From contig OZ241856.1 of assembly GCA_965202845.1 (NCBI GenBank), positions 620,001 through 684,000 of the forward strand: a DNA stretch of 64,000 nucleotides, written 5' to 3'. This document shows, piece by piece, positions 17,605 to 25,483 of the stretch. The stretch comes from CBDATA01 sp965202845 (GTDB taxonomy: Bacteria > Acidobacteriota > Vicinamibacteria > Marinacidobacterales > Marinacidobacteraceae). The notes under the pieces are model-generated. The model saw only the letters and a list, made by a program, of their open reading frames with translations, did no database searches and had not been told where the DNA came from. The position numbers were made by a program, and so were the translations under genes. The first letter of the stretch is position 1. Each line of letters starts with the position of its first letter.

Positions 17605-18053
17605 CCGCCCGCAAGAGACCCCGGCGGCCAAGGCGCGAGCCAGTCAGGCCTCGGGCGACGAAGCGTGTCGACCCGGAAGCGCGGAAAACCCTGGTGTGGG
17701 GATTGCGACGCGTCGACTTGGGCGGTCCATGGGGTTGGCGGAACGTTGATCCCGATGAGCTGTGCAAAACGGTTCTTCCCAAGCTTCAAGATTTCGAGTC
17801 CATGACGTGGGGCGAAGTGACGTCGGGATCGGGGGGCAGGACTGCCGGAACGAACAGCCACGCAGTCCCGGTGCAAAACCTCGCCAGGAAGGCCCGAAAG
17901 CGGCTGGTCGAAATCAAGCAGGACGACCTGGACGAGCTGTTCTCCCTGCGCATCGGGGGCAGGAAGCGCGTCTTCGGGATTCGGGACGACCCCACGTTCC
18001 ATATCCTCTGGTACGACCCCCATCACGAGGTGTATCCGTCGAAGAGCCGGTGA
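17601..18053 (+). CDS. Putative toxin partner of the Panacea antitoxin
   Basis: This is a 150-residue protein with a very basic N-terminus (RKRPRRPRREPVRPRATKR), then LVWGLRRVDLGGPWGW, LDELFSLRIGGRKRVFGI and a C-terminal HILWYDPHHEVYPSKSR. The last part resembles small uncharacterised proteins rich in WYDPxHxVYP, possibly with a RelE-like nuclease fold, but I cannot name the family with certainty. The 4-nt overlap with the Panacea gene makes a toxin role likely. Confidence 0.6.
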   Translation: MTARKRPRRPRREPVRPRATKRVDPEARKTLVWGLRRVDLGGPWGWRNVDPDELCKTVLPKLQDFESMTWGEVTSGSGGRTAGTNSHAVPVQNLARKARKRLVEIKQDDLDELFSLRIGGRKRVFGIRDDPTFHILWYDPHHEVYPSKSR

Positions 18054-18073
18054 GTCGCGAGCGGGGGGGCGCC

Positions 18074-18205
18074 TCAGGGGCTGACCGGCCCGCCCAGCCA
18101 TTTCTCGAAGAACGCGGCGCTGCGGCGGAACACCTCCAGCCAGTTCGCGTGGCGGAGGAAGCCGTGGACCTCGTCCGGGAAGATCAGCATGCGTCCCGGA
18201 GTGGG
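18074..18205 (-). pseudogene. C-terminal remnant of an S9 (prolyl oligopeptidase) family peptidase
   Basis: On the minus strand the frame reads MLIFPDEVHGFLRHANW and continues to a TGA at 18074-18076. This is the catalytic-His end (EVHGF) of an S9 peptidase. Nothing of the upstream 600 or more residues is present: the frame runs directly into the 3' end of the ABC permease gene at 18207. It is therefore a deletion remnant of about 40 codons. Confidence 0.75.
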
Positions 18206-18206
18206 A

Positions 18207-19004
18207 TCAGGCGGCGCGGGCGCGCGCCCGCAGCCACTCCACGGTCAGCAGAAGCAGCAGCGCGAACCCGATCAGGAACGTCGCGGCGGCGAGGATCGTC
18301 GGGTTGATCTCCTCGCGGATGCCGGACCACATCTGGCGGGGGATGGTGCGCTGTTCGAGCCCTCCCATGAAGAGGACGACCACGACCTCGTCGAACGACG
18401 TGGCGAACGCGAAGAAGGCGCCCGAAAGCACTCCCGGCGCGATGAGCGGCAGCCGGACCCGGCGGAACGCCTCCACCGGCCCGGCGCCCAGGCTTTCGGC
18501 GGCGCGCATCAGGTTGGGATCGAAGCCGGAGAGGGTCGCGGTGACGGTGATGACCACGAAGGGAGCGCCCAGCGCGGCGTGCGCCAGGATCAGCCCGAGG
18601 TGGGTCTGGGTGAGGCCGATGTCCGAATAGAAGAAGAACATCCCCACCGCCGCGATGATGACCGGAATCACCATCGGCGCAATGAGCATCGCGTTCACGA
18701 ACCGGCGGGCGGGCATCGCCGGGCTGGCGAGTCCCAACGCGGCGAGCGTGCCGAGGACGGTGGCGAGAAGCGCGCTGGCGACGCCGATCCCCAGGCTGTT
18801 GACGAGGGCGCGGGACCAGGCGCCGTCCCCCAGCAACACTCCGTACCACTGGAGCGACCAGGCCTCCGGATCGAGGCGCAGCATCCCCGGAGTGAACGTG
18901 AAGTACGGCTCGGCGTTGAAGCTGAGCGGCACGATGACCAGGATCGGCGCCACGAGGAACGCGAACACCAGGGCGCAATAGCAGTAGTGGAGCAGTCGTC
19001 CCAT
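18207..19004 (-). CDS. ABC transporter permease, spermidine/putrescine type (PotC-like)
   Basis: This is a 265-residue inner-membrane permease with about six membrane segments. The cytoplasmic EAA loop reads RAAESLGAGPVEAFRRVRLP, near residue 165, and would contact the ATPase. The first segment (LVFAFLVAPILVIVPLSF) and the FTPGMLRLDPEAWSLQWY periplasmic loop are typical of PotC. It is the last gene of the importer, 4 nt after the PotB-like gene. The substrate is probably a polyamine or similar cation, though relatives also carry other compounds. Confidence 0.88.
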   Translation of the reverse strand: MGRLLHYCYCALVFAFLVAPILVIVPLSFNAEPYFTFTPGMLRLDPEAWSLQWYGVLLGDGAWSRALVNSLGIGVASALLATVLGTLAALGLASPAMPARRFVNAMLIAPMVIPVIIAAVGMFFFYSDIGLTQTHLGLILAHAALGAPFVVITVTATLSGFDPNLMRAAESLGAGPVEAFRRVRLPLIAPGVLSGAFFAFATSFDEVVVVLFMGGLEQRTIPRQMWSGIREEINPTILAAATFLIGFALLLLLTVEWLRARARAA

Positions 19005-19008
19005 ATGT

Positions 19009-20193
19009 CTATCCCGGGCGCAGGCTCATCACGCCGACCAGCCGGTCATAGGCGACATAGAGCGCCCCCACCGCGACCAGCAGGATGCCGCCGAGCGCGG
19101 CGGCGAGCCCCCAGTTCAGCGAGGTCTGCATGTGGAAGGCGATCAGGTTGGAGAGAAGTTGTCCGCTGCTTCCGCCGACAAGCGCCGGCGTGATGTAGTA
19201 GCCGATGGCGAGAATGAACACCAAAAGCCCGCCGGCGGCGGTTCCCGGAAGGGTCAGCGGCCAGTAGACCCGGAAGAACGCCTGGAAGCCGCTGGCGCCG
19301 AGCGACCGGGCGGCCTTCATGTAGTGCGGCGGCACGGTGCGCATGACCGCATACAGGGGGAGCACCATGAAGGGCAACAGCACGTGGGTCATGGCGACCA
19401 GCGTGCCGGTCATGTTGTAGATCATGGCGATCCGCCCGTCGTCGGCGACCAGGCCGATCCGGACCAGCAGGTCGTTCAGCACCCCGTTCGTCTGGAGGAG
19501 CACGATCCAGGCGGTGGTGCGCACCAGCAGCGAGGTCCAGAACGGCACCAGCACCAGGAGCATGAGGATGCGGGCGGCGCGCGGGCCGGCGTGGGCGATC
19601 CGGTGCGCGATCGGGTAGCCGAGGAGCAGACAGAACAGGGTGACCGCGGCGCTCACCGCCAGGGTGCGCAGCAGCAGCGGGACGTGGATTCGCAGATCCG
19701 CCGGCTGGCGCGCGATGGCGCCGTCCGGAAGCCGCTCCATGTCCAGAGCGTGCAGGTAGTTGCGTGCGGTGAACCGCTCCCCGGCGATCCGGATCGAGCG
19801 CCACAGGGACGCCTCGCCCCATGCGGGGTCGGCGGCCCGAAGGGCGTCGATCGGGTTCGGACCCTCCGCCCGGGACCCGGCGATGAGCGCGCTCCGGGAC
19901 CCGCTTTCCACCCGGTTGACCCGCCCGGCGACCTGGCCGATCGCGCGCTCGGCGCGGGCGCGCCCCAGTTCCTCGAGTGCCGCCCGGAACGCCGCCGGCC
20001 CCGGAATCCCCTCGCCGTTCCACTCCGCAAGCGCCGCGAGGGTTTCCGGCATCGCGTCCGCCACCACCGGGTCGTACACGCTGCGGGAGACCATCGTCCC
20101 CAGCGGGAGCAGGAACGTCACGCCGATGAAGACCGCCAGCGGCAGCGTGAGTCCCACCGCCCGGACCCGGGAGCGGAGCGGGTAGGGCGTCAT
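19009..20193 (-). CDS. ABC transporter permease, PotB-like, with long periplasmic insertion
   Basis: This is a 394-residue permease. After the first membrane segment (LPLAVFIGVTFLLPLGTMV) come about 140 mostly charged residues before the next segment (LLRTLAVSAAVTLFCLLLGY). The C-terminal half has the standard EAA loop (MKAARSLGASGFQAFFRVYWP, near residue 305). Typical PotB proteins are about 280-300 residues, so the periplasmic insertion accounts for the extra length and may contact the binding protein. It lies 7 nt after the binding-protein gene. Confidence 0.88.
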   Translation of the reverse strand: MTPYPLRSRVRAVGLTLPLAVFIGVTFLLPLGTMVSRSVYDPVVADAMPETLAALAEWNGEGIPGPAAFRAALEELGRARAERAIGQVAGRVNRVESGSRSALIAGSRAEGPNPIDALRAADPAWGEASLWRSIRIAGERFTARNYLHALDMERLPDGAIARQPADLRIHVPLLLRTLAVSAAVTLFCLLLGYPIAHRIAHAGPRAARILMLLVLVPFWTSLLVRTTAWIVLLQTNGVLNDLLVRIGLVADDGRIAMIYNMTGTLVAMTHVLLPFMVLPLYAVMRTVPPHYMKAARSLGASGFQAFFRVYWPLTLPGTAAGGLLVFILAIGYYITPALVGGSSGQLLSNLIAFHMQTSLNWGLAAALGGILLVAVGALYVAYDRLVGVMSLRPG

Positions 20194-20200
20194 GCCGCCT

Positions 20201-21259
20201 TCAGCGGTTCAACCAGGCGCTGAACCGTTCGTTCACCTCGTCCAGGTGGTCGGCCCACCACCCCACGTCCGAATGCGCCGTCCGCGTCAGGTTCTCCGGG
20301 TTGGTGGGCATGTGCGGCAGCATCTCGATGCCAAGATCCTGGTGCGTCCCGACCAGCGGGAGGGCGGAATCGCGCACCGGGCTGTAGGCGATGTATCCGG
20401 AGATGGCCGCCAGCGATTCGGGGCGTCCCATGAAGCGGACGAAGTCGAGCGCGGTCTCGAGGTTCGGCGTTCCGGCGACGATCCCGACCTGGCCGATGTC
20501 CAGCACCTGGCCGTCCCACACGATCACGAACGGCTGCCCCTCGACCGCCTGGGCGTTGAAGATGCGCCCGTTGTAGGCGGTGGACATCACCACTTCGGCG
20601 TCCGCCAGCAGCTGGGGCGGCTGCGCGCCGGCTTCCCACCAGACCACCTGATCCCGGATGGCGTCGAGTTTGGCGAACGCCCGATCCATGCCTTCGGGGG
20701 TGTCAAGGACCGCGTACACGTCCTCCGGAGGGACGCCGTCGGCCATCAGCGCGAATTCGAGATTCACCAGCGGGCTGCGCCGCATCCCCCGCCGACCCGG
20801 AAACCGCTCCAGGTCGAAGAAGTCGTCCACGGTCGCCGGCTTCTCACCGGGGAACCGATCCGGGTGGTAGGCGTACACCGTGGAATAGAAGACGGTGCCC
20901 GCCGCGCACTCGGTGAGCGCCCCGGGGGGGAAATCGGCGGGGTCGGCGAAGAGGTCGGCCGGGAGCCGCTCCAGCAGCCCCTCCTCGCAGCCGCGCATGG
21001 CGTCGAACGCCTCGAGGTCCACCACGTCCCAGTGGACGTTCCCGGTGTCCACCTGGATGCGGACTTCGGCGAGGCCGCCGTTGTAGTCCTCCCGGCCGAG
21101 CGCGACCCCGGTCTGCGCCTCGAACGGCTGGTACACCGCGCGGTCCACCGCCCGGGCGTAGGAGCCGCCCCAGGAAACCACCGTCAGCGACCGCGGTGGA
21201 TCGGAGTCGGAAGAACAGGCGCCGGCGAAAGCGACGAACAGCACGAGAAGACGTTTCAC
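20201..21259 (-). CDS. ABC transporter periplasmic substrate-binding lipoprotein, PotD-like
   Basis: This is a 352-residue type II binding protein. The signal VLFVAFAGACSSDSD has a lipobox-like GAC. It continues with LTVVSWGGSYARAVDRAVYQPFEAQTG, as in PotD and related polyamine-binding proteins. Acidic residues such as WDVVDLEAF and STAYNGR lie where the ligand is normally held. The start is GTG 21259, overlapping the stop of the ATPase gene (GTGA). Gene order ATPase, binding protein, PotB, PotC is a common variant of pot operons. Confidence 0.87.
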   Translation of the reverse strand: MKRLLVLFVAFAGACSSDSDPPRSLTVVSWGGSYARAVDRAVYQPFEAQTGVALGREDYNGGLAEVRIQVDTGNVHWDVVDLEAFDAMRGCEEGLLERLPADLFADPADFPPGALTECAAGTVFYSTVYAYHPDRFPGEKPATVDDFFDLERFPGRRGMRRSPLVNLEFALMADGVPPEDVYAVLDTPEGMDRAFAKLDAIRDQVVWWEAGAQPPQLLADAEVVMSTAYNGRIFNAQAVEGQPFVIVWDGQVLDIGQVGIVAGTPNLETALDFVRFMGRPESLAAISGYIAYSPVRDSALPLVGTHQDLGIEMLPHMPTNPENLTRTAHSDVGWWADHLDEVNERFSAWLNR

Positions 21260-22401
21260 GAGGAGGCTTCCTCCGGTTGATGATCGAGGGCGCGGCAGTC
21301 GGTGGGCGTCCAGCCGATGCGAATCCGGTCCCCGGCGAGCACCGCGCCGTGCCCGACCACATTCGGAATCTTGACGATGAACCGGTCGGAATCGAAGAGG
21401 CGCGCCCGGACCCGGAGATGGTCGCCCAGGAAGGTCAGATCCAGAACCTCGGCGTCGAAGGCGTTCGCGTACTTGTCCCCGCCGGTCGGCGGCGCGATCC
21501 CCACCCGCTCCGGACGGATGGAGACCGTGGTGCGGTCGCCGACCTCCAGCGGGGCGACCCGGAGCGCGCGCACCCGCGCCGCCTCCCCCACCGCCACCTC
21601 GCACAGCGCGCCGTCGACTGTCTCCACCCGTCCGCTGATGCGGTTGTTCTCGCCGACGAACCGGGCGACGAAGCTGCACATCGGCTCCTCGTAGAGACCT
21701 TCGGGGCTGGCCACCTGCTGCAGCCGCCCGCCCTCGAAGACCGCGACCCGGTCGGACAGCACCATCGCCTCCTGCTGGTCGTGGGTCACATAGATGAACG
21801 TGACTCCGAGGGCGCGCTGGATCCGCCGGATTTCGTACTGGAGCTCCTCCCGCAGCCGCCGATCCAGGGCGCCCAGCGGCTCGTCCATGAGCACCAGGTC
21901 GGGTTCGAAGACCAGCGCCCGGGCGATGGCGACCCGCTGCTGCTGGCCGCCGGAGAGCTGGGTCACCCGGCGATCCTCGTATCCGGCCAGCCGCACCAGG
22001 TCCAGCGCCCGCGCCACCCGCGCTTGCCGGTCGGCGGCGCCCACCCCGCGGATCTCCAGCGGGAACGCCAGGTTCCGCCCCACCGTCAGGTGCGGGAAGA
22101 GCGCGTAGTTCTGGAACACCATCCCGATGCCGCGCTTCCGGGGCGGCGTGTCCCCGACCGGGACGCCGCGAATCCGGATGGTTCCCCGGGTGGGCGTCTC
22201 GAACCCGGCCAGCATGTTCAGACAGGTCGTCTTTCCGGAGCCCGACGGGCCGAGCAGGGTCAGGAATTCGCCCTGGCGCGCCTCGAGGTCCAGGCCGTCC
22301 ACCACCATCGTCCGGCCGTCGTACGTCTTGCCGACCCCCTGGAACTCGACCCAGGGCGCGGCGCCGCCGGGAGGCGCCCGGTCAGCCGCCCCGTCAGCCA
22401 C
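21256..22401 (-). CDS. ABC transporter ATPase, PotA-like
   Basis: This is about a 381-residue ATPase. Walker A is GPSGSGKTT, the Q-loop lies in GMVFQNYALFPHLTV, the signature is LSGGQQQRVAIARAL, Walker B is LVLMDEPLGALDRRLR, and the H-loop is VTHDQQEA. A C-terminal TOBE-type domain follows with VSIRPERVG. It drives the polyamine-type importer encoded downstream. The start is uncertain: GTG 22401 overlaps the CBS gene stop by 8 nt, and TTG 22440 would add 13 residues. Neither has a convincing ribosome site. Confidence 0.88.
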   Translation of the reverse strand: MADGAADRAPPGGAAPWVEFQGVGKTYDGRTMVVDGLDLEARQGEFLTLLGPSGSGKTTCLNMLAGFETPTRGTIRIRGVPVGDTPPRKRGIGMVFQNYALFPHLTVGRNLAFPLEIRGVGAADRQARVARALDLVRLAGYEDRRVTQLSGGQQQRVAIARALVFEPDLVLMDEPLGALDRRLREELQYEIRRIQRALGVTFIYVTHDQQEAMVLSDRVAVFEGGRLQQVASPEGLYEEPMCSFVARFVGENNRISGRVETVDGALCEVAVGEAARVRALRVAPLEVGDRTTVSIRPERVGIAPPTGGDKYANAFDAEVLDLTFLGDHLRVRARLFDSDRFIVKIPNVVGHGAVLAGDRIRIGWTPTDCRALDHQPEEASS

Positions 22402-22828
22402 CAATGCCGTCCGCGGCAACGAAGGACTCCAGGGAATCAAGCTCGCCGGACATCTCCTCGAACCGCTCGTGGAAAAGACTGCGAATCTCGACGATCCCCT
22501 CGACCGTTCCGTCCGGGGCGATCACCGGAAGGTGGCGGACGTGACGCTCCCACATGGTCTTCACCGCCTCGTCGGACCGGGTGTCCCGGGAGATCGTCAC
22601 CACATCGGTCGTCATCACCCGGGACACCGGGGTCGCTTCCGGGTCCCTCTCCTCCAGCACCACCCGCAGCATGACGTCCCGCTCGGAGAACATCCCCCGG
22701 ATCTCCCCGTCCTCGACGACCGCCACCGCGCCCACGTTCGCCTCCTGCATGGAGCGGATGGCCTCCATGACCGTGGCTTGCGGACCGACCGTGGCCGCTG
22801 CGGCCCGGGCGACTCGAAGGATGCTCAT
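22394..22828 (-). CDS. CBS-pair domain protein
   Basis: This is a 144-residue protein consisting of two CBS motifs: AIRSMQEANVGAVAVVEDGEIRG... FSERDVM, then VMTTDVVTISRDT... HVRHLPVIAPDG... IVEIRSL. CBS pairs bind adenine nucleotides and act as energy or ionic-strength sensors. ATG 22828 has an AGAGGAGA 5' to it. Its place between an OPT transporter and an ABC importer suggests control of transport, but this is only context. A TTG at 22852 would add eight residues. Confidence 0.82.
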   Translation of the reverse strand: MSILRVARAAAATVGPQATVMEAIRSMQEANVGAVAVVEDGEIRGMFSERDVMLRVVLEERDPEATPVSRVMTTDVVTISRDTRSDEAVKTMWERHVRHLPVIAPDGTVEGIVEIRSLFHERFEEMSGELDSLESFVAADGIGG

Positions 22829-22852
22829 CGCGCGTAGTTCTCCTCTCTCCAA

Positions 22853-24805
22853 TTATGCTCCACGACGCGCGGCGCGGAGCGGAATCCGCACCAGGAACCA
22901 GCCGAGCGCGACGAACACGAGGAGGCCCGGCGCGCCGGAGGGGTCGGAGACCAGCGTCGGGAACGGCACGCCCCAGACCGCGAACCCGGAGAGCGCCACC
23001 CCCATCAGCGCCTCCCCGGCGATGAGTCCGGACGCGATCAGGACGCCGGCGCTCTCCCCCAGGGACCGTCGTTCCGGCGCAAGGGAGGCCAGCCGGCGGT
23101 CGGCGAGCCAGCGGATGCACCCGCCCACGAAGATGGCGAAGGTGGTCTGCAGCGGAAGGTACATCCCCACCGCGATCAGCATCGGGGACGGCGCCCGGAT
23201 CAGCGCCATGAACAGGCAGAACGCGATCCCGAAGGCGACCAGCGGCCAGCGCATGTCCCCGCCGACGATTCCCTGGGAAAGGAGGGCCATCAGCCCCGCC
23301 TGGGGCGCGGGAAGCTCGGCGCCGCCGACCCCGGTCCCTCCGGCGGCGATGTCGCCCTGGTGGAGCAGCATCATCGGCAGCACGAGGAACAGCGACGCGA
23401 AGAGGACGCCGATGATCTCGGCCCACTCCATGCGGAACGGCGTCCCGCCCAGAATCTGCCCCACCTTCAGGTCCTGGAGCATGTCCCCCGCCACCGCGCA
23501 GGCGCAGCACACGACCGCGGCGACGCCCAGCACCGCGGCGACGCCCTGGACGCCGGTGACGCCAAGGAAGGTCATCAGCAGCGCGGCGAGCAGCAGCGTG
23601 GAGATCGTGAGCCCGGAAACCGGGTTCGAGGAGCTCCCGATGACCCCGACCAGATACCCGGCCACCGCCGAGAAGAAGAACCCGGCGACGATCATCACCA
23701 CCGCCGAGCCGAGCGCGCCCAGCGGCTGGCCGGTGTAGTAGTTGTAGAGCAGGAAGGTGGGGACCACCAGCGCGACCACCCCGGCGACGGTCCAGCTGAA
23801 GGGGATGTCGCGATCCGCCTCTTCCTTCGAGGCGCGGGCGGCGGCGCCTCCCCGGAGCTCGTGGAGGGAGCGGCGCAGCCCCTCCCCCAGCGACTTGCGC
23901 ATCCGCAGCAGGGTCCAGACCGCGCCGGCGATCATCGCGCCCACCGCGATGGGGCGGACCAGCTCGGCCCAGATCACCTGGCTGGCGCCCGACCAGTCGC
24001 CGCCGGCGGCCGCGACCCGGGCGGGGTCGGCGAACTCCGGGTTGAAGAAGACGATCGCCGGGATCAGGAACCACCAGGCGAAGACCCCGCCGGAGAACGT
24101 GATCGCCGCCAGGCGGAAGCCGATGATGTAGCCCACCCCGAGGTAGGCGGGCGACGCCGCCGGCGTGGACCAGGGCAGCAGCCCCGGCTGGCTGGCGGCG
24201 CCGAAGCTCTGGCCGCCGACCGAAATCGCGCCCTGGTAGGACCCGTAGGAAAGCGCCCCGGCGGCCCGGTCGGCGAAGAGCTGGAGGCCCTTCGTGTTCT
24301 TCAGCAGCTCGATCAGCGCGCCGACGCCCATCATCCCGAAGAGCAGGCGTCCGCCGCTGGCCCTCCCGGCCCGGTGGATTTCGGCGGCGGCGACCGATTC
24401 GGGGAAGGGCAGCTCCGGGTCGTGCACCATGCTCCGCCGCAGGATCACCACGAACAGGATGCCGAGGAGGCCGCCGATCAGCATGAGCAGCGTGCTCTCG
24501 AAGTAGTGGAAGTCCTCCCAGGCGCCGGCGATCAGGAAGGCCGGGAGCGTGAAGATCGCGCCGGCCGCCAGCGCCTCGCCCACCGAGGCGGTGGTTCGCG
24601 CGATGTTCTCCTCGAGCAGGCTGCCGCGGAACAACCCGCGGATGACGACCATCGAGACCACCGCCGCCGGGAAGGTCGCCGCGACGGTCTGGCCGGCCCG
24701 GATGCCGAGGTAGGCGTTGGCCGCCCCCAGCACGACGGCCATGACCAAGCCGAGGAGAAGCGCGCGAAGCGTGAACTCGCGCGGGGTTCCGGGAGTGTTC
24801 GCCAT
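22853..24805 (-). CDS. OPT family oligopeptide transporter
   Basis: This is a 650-residue membrane protein with about 15 hydrophobic segments. It begins REFTLRALLLGLVMAVVLGAANAYLGIRAGQTV, a standard OPT start. Other OPT motifs are PFPESVAAAEIHRAG, SSNPVSG, and AGDMLQDLKVGQILGGTP. OPT proteins take up small peptides or metal-chelate compounds by proton symport. It is the first protein gene of the operon, 21 nt after tRNA-Pro(CGG) on the same strand, and 24 nt before the CBS gene. Confidence 0.9.
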   Translation of the reverse strand: MANTPGTPREFTLRALLLGLVMAVVLGAANAYLGIRAGQTVAATFPAAVVSMVVIRGLFRGSLLEENIARTTASVGEALAAGAIFTLPAFLIAGAWEDFHYFESTLLMLIGGLLGILFVVILRRSMVHDPELPFPESVAAAEIHRAGRASGGRLLFGMMGVGALIELLKNTKGLQLFADRAAGALSYGSYQGAISVGGQSFGAASQPGLLPWSTPAASPAYLGVGYIIGFRLAAITFSGGVFAWWFLIPAIVFFNPEFADPARVAAAGGDWSGASQVIWAELVRPIAVGAMIAGAVWTLLRMRKSLGEGLRRSLHELRGGAAARASKEEADRDIPFSWTVAGVVALVVPTFLLYNYYTGQPLGALGSAVVMIVAGFFFSAVAGYLVGVIGSSSNPVSGLTISTLLLAALLMTFLGVTGVQGVAAVLGVAAVVCCACAVAGDMLQDLKVGQILGGTPFRMEWAEIIGVLFASLFLVLPMMLLHQGDIAAGGTGVGGAELPAPQAGLMALLSQGIVGGDMRWPLVAFGIAFCLFMALIRAPSPMLIAVGMYLPLQTTFAIFVGGCIRWLADRRLASLAPERRSLGESAGVLIASGLIAGEALMGVALSGFAVWGVPFPTLVSDPSGAPGLLVFVALGWFLVRIPLRAARRGA

Positions 24806-24826
24806 GAGAAGGGGAGGGCGCCGCCG

Positions 24827-24900
24827 TCGGGGCGGCAGGATTTGAACCTGCGACCCCCTGATCCCGAACCAGGTGCTCTACCAGACTGAGCCACGCCCCG
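24827..24900 (-). tRNA. tRNA-Pro(CGG)
   Basis: On the minus strand acceptor strands CGGGGCG (24900-24894) and CGCCCCG (24834-24828) pair, with discriminator A at 24827. The anticodon CGG is at 24866-24864 in loop TTCGGGA, and the T-arm is GGTTCAAATCC. CCA is not encoded. It precedes the OPT gene on the same strand and may be part of the same transcript. Confidence 0.95.
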
Positions 24901-24914
24901 TCGACGCGGCGGCG

Positions 24915-24920
24915 ATTCTA
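24915..24920 (-). promoter_or_regulatory. -10 box of tRNA-Pro(CGG)
   Basis: TAGAAT on the minus strand ends 14 nt before the tRNA start. The same hexamer at a similar distance precedes the divergent tRNA-Pro(GGG). No clear -35 is seen. Confidence 0.5.
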
Positions 24921-24953
24921 GCCCTTCGCCTCACCAACGGGGACGCCCCGCAG

Positions 24954-24959
24954 TAGAAT
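24954..24959 (+). promoter_or_regulatory. -10 box of tRNA-Pro(GGG)
   Basis: TAGAAT on the plus strand ends 11 nt before the tRNA start at 24971. It mirrors the box of the divergent tRNA-Pro(CGG) in the 70-bp space between the two. Confidence 0.5.
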
Positions 24960-24970
24960 CCCGATCCCAT

Positions 24971-25044
24971 CGGGACGTGGCGCAGCCTGGTAGCGTGCTT
25001 GCTTGGGGTGCAAGAGGTCGTCGGTTCAAATCCGGCCGTCCCGA
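24971..25044 (+). tRNA. tRNA-Pro(GGG)
   Basis: Acceptor strands are CGGGACG (24971-24977) and CGTCCCG (25037-25043), with discriminator A25044. The anticodon GGG lies at 25005-25007 between stems CTTGC and GCAAG, and the T-arm is GGTTCAAATCC. CCA is not encoded. With TGG and CGG it completes the proline isoacceptors, all inside 25 kb. Confidence 0.95.
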
Positions 25045-25054
25045 CATCGCTGTT

Positions 25055-25483
25055 TCAGTCGCCGGAATCGGCGTATCCAAGACGGGCCAGCGCGGCGTCG
25101 GTTTCGTCCATGAGGGCGAGCGCCTCGCTGGCGAGCTGGCGCCCGGTCGCGGCCTTCTTCCCCGTCGGTTCCGACTCCGGCATCGGGATCGGCTTCTTCG
25201 ACGATCCGCCGCCGCTCCCCCCCTTGCCGAGCGCCCGGCGGGCGCCGGCGGTGGTGTAGCCCTCTTCCAGCAGCAGCCGCTGGATCTCGAACACCATCTC
25301 GATGTCCTCGGCGCGGTAGGAGCGCTGGCCGGCGTCGTTCTTCTTCGGGCGCAGGGTGGGGAATTCCCGCTCCCAGTAGCGGAGCGTGTACATCTGCACG
25401 CCGGTGATCTCGGCGACCTCGCCGATGCGGAAGAAGAGTTTGCCGGGGATGGGGCGGCGCGGGGCGGCGGAGCCGGTGCTCAT
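25055..25483 (-). CDS. MerR family transcriptional regulator
   Basis: This is a 142-residue protein. A MerR helix-turn-helix covers residues 16-85: KLFFRIGEVAEITGVQMYTLRYWEREF, then AGQRSYRAEDIEMVFEIQRLL and EGYTTAGARRAL. A short Gly/Ser/Pro-rich linker and a helical tail follow. There is no Cys-based metal-sensing site, so the signal is unknown. It overlaps der by ATGA and ends 11 nt before the convergent tRNA-Pro(GGG). A MerR gene next to an HU/IHF gene and tRNA-Pro is a familiar arrangement in some delta-proteobacteria and acidobacteria. Confidence 0.87.
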   Translation of the reverse strand: MSTGSAAPRRPIPGKLFFRIGEVAEITGVQMYTLRYWEREFPTLRPKKNDAGQRSYRAEDIEMVFEIQRLLLEEGYTTAGARRALGKGGSGGGSSKKPIPMPESEPTGKKAATGRQLASEALALMDETDAALARLGYADSGD

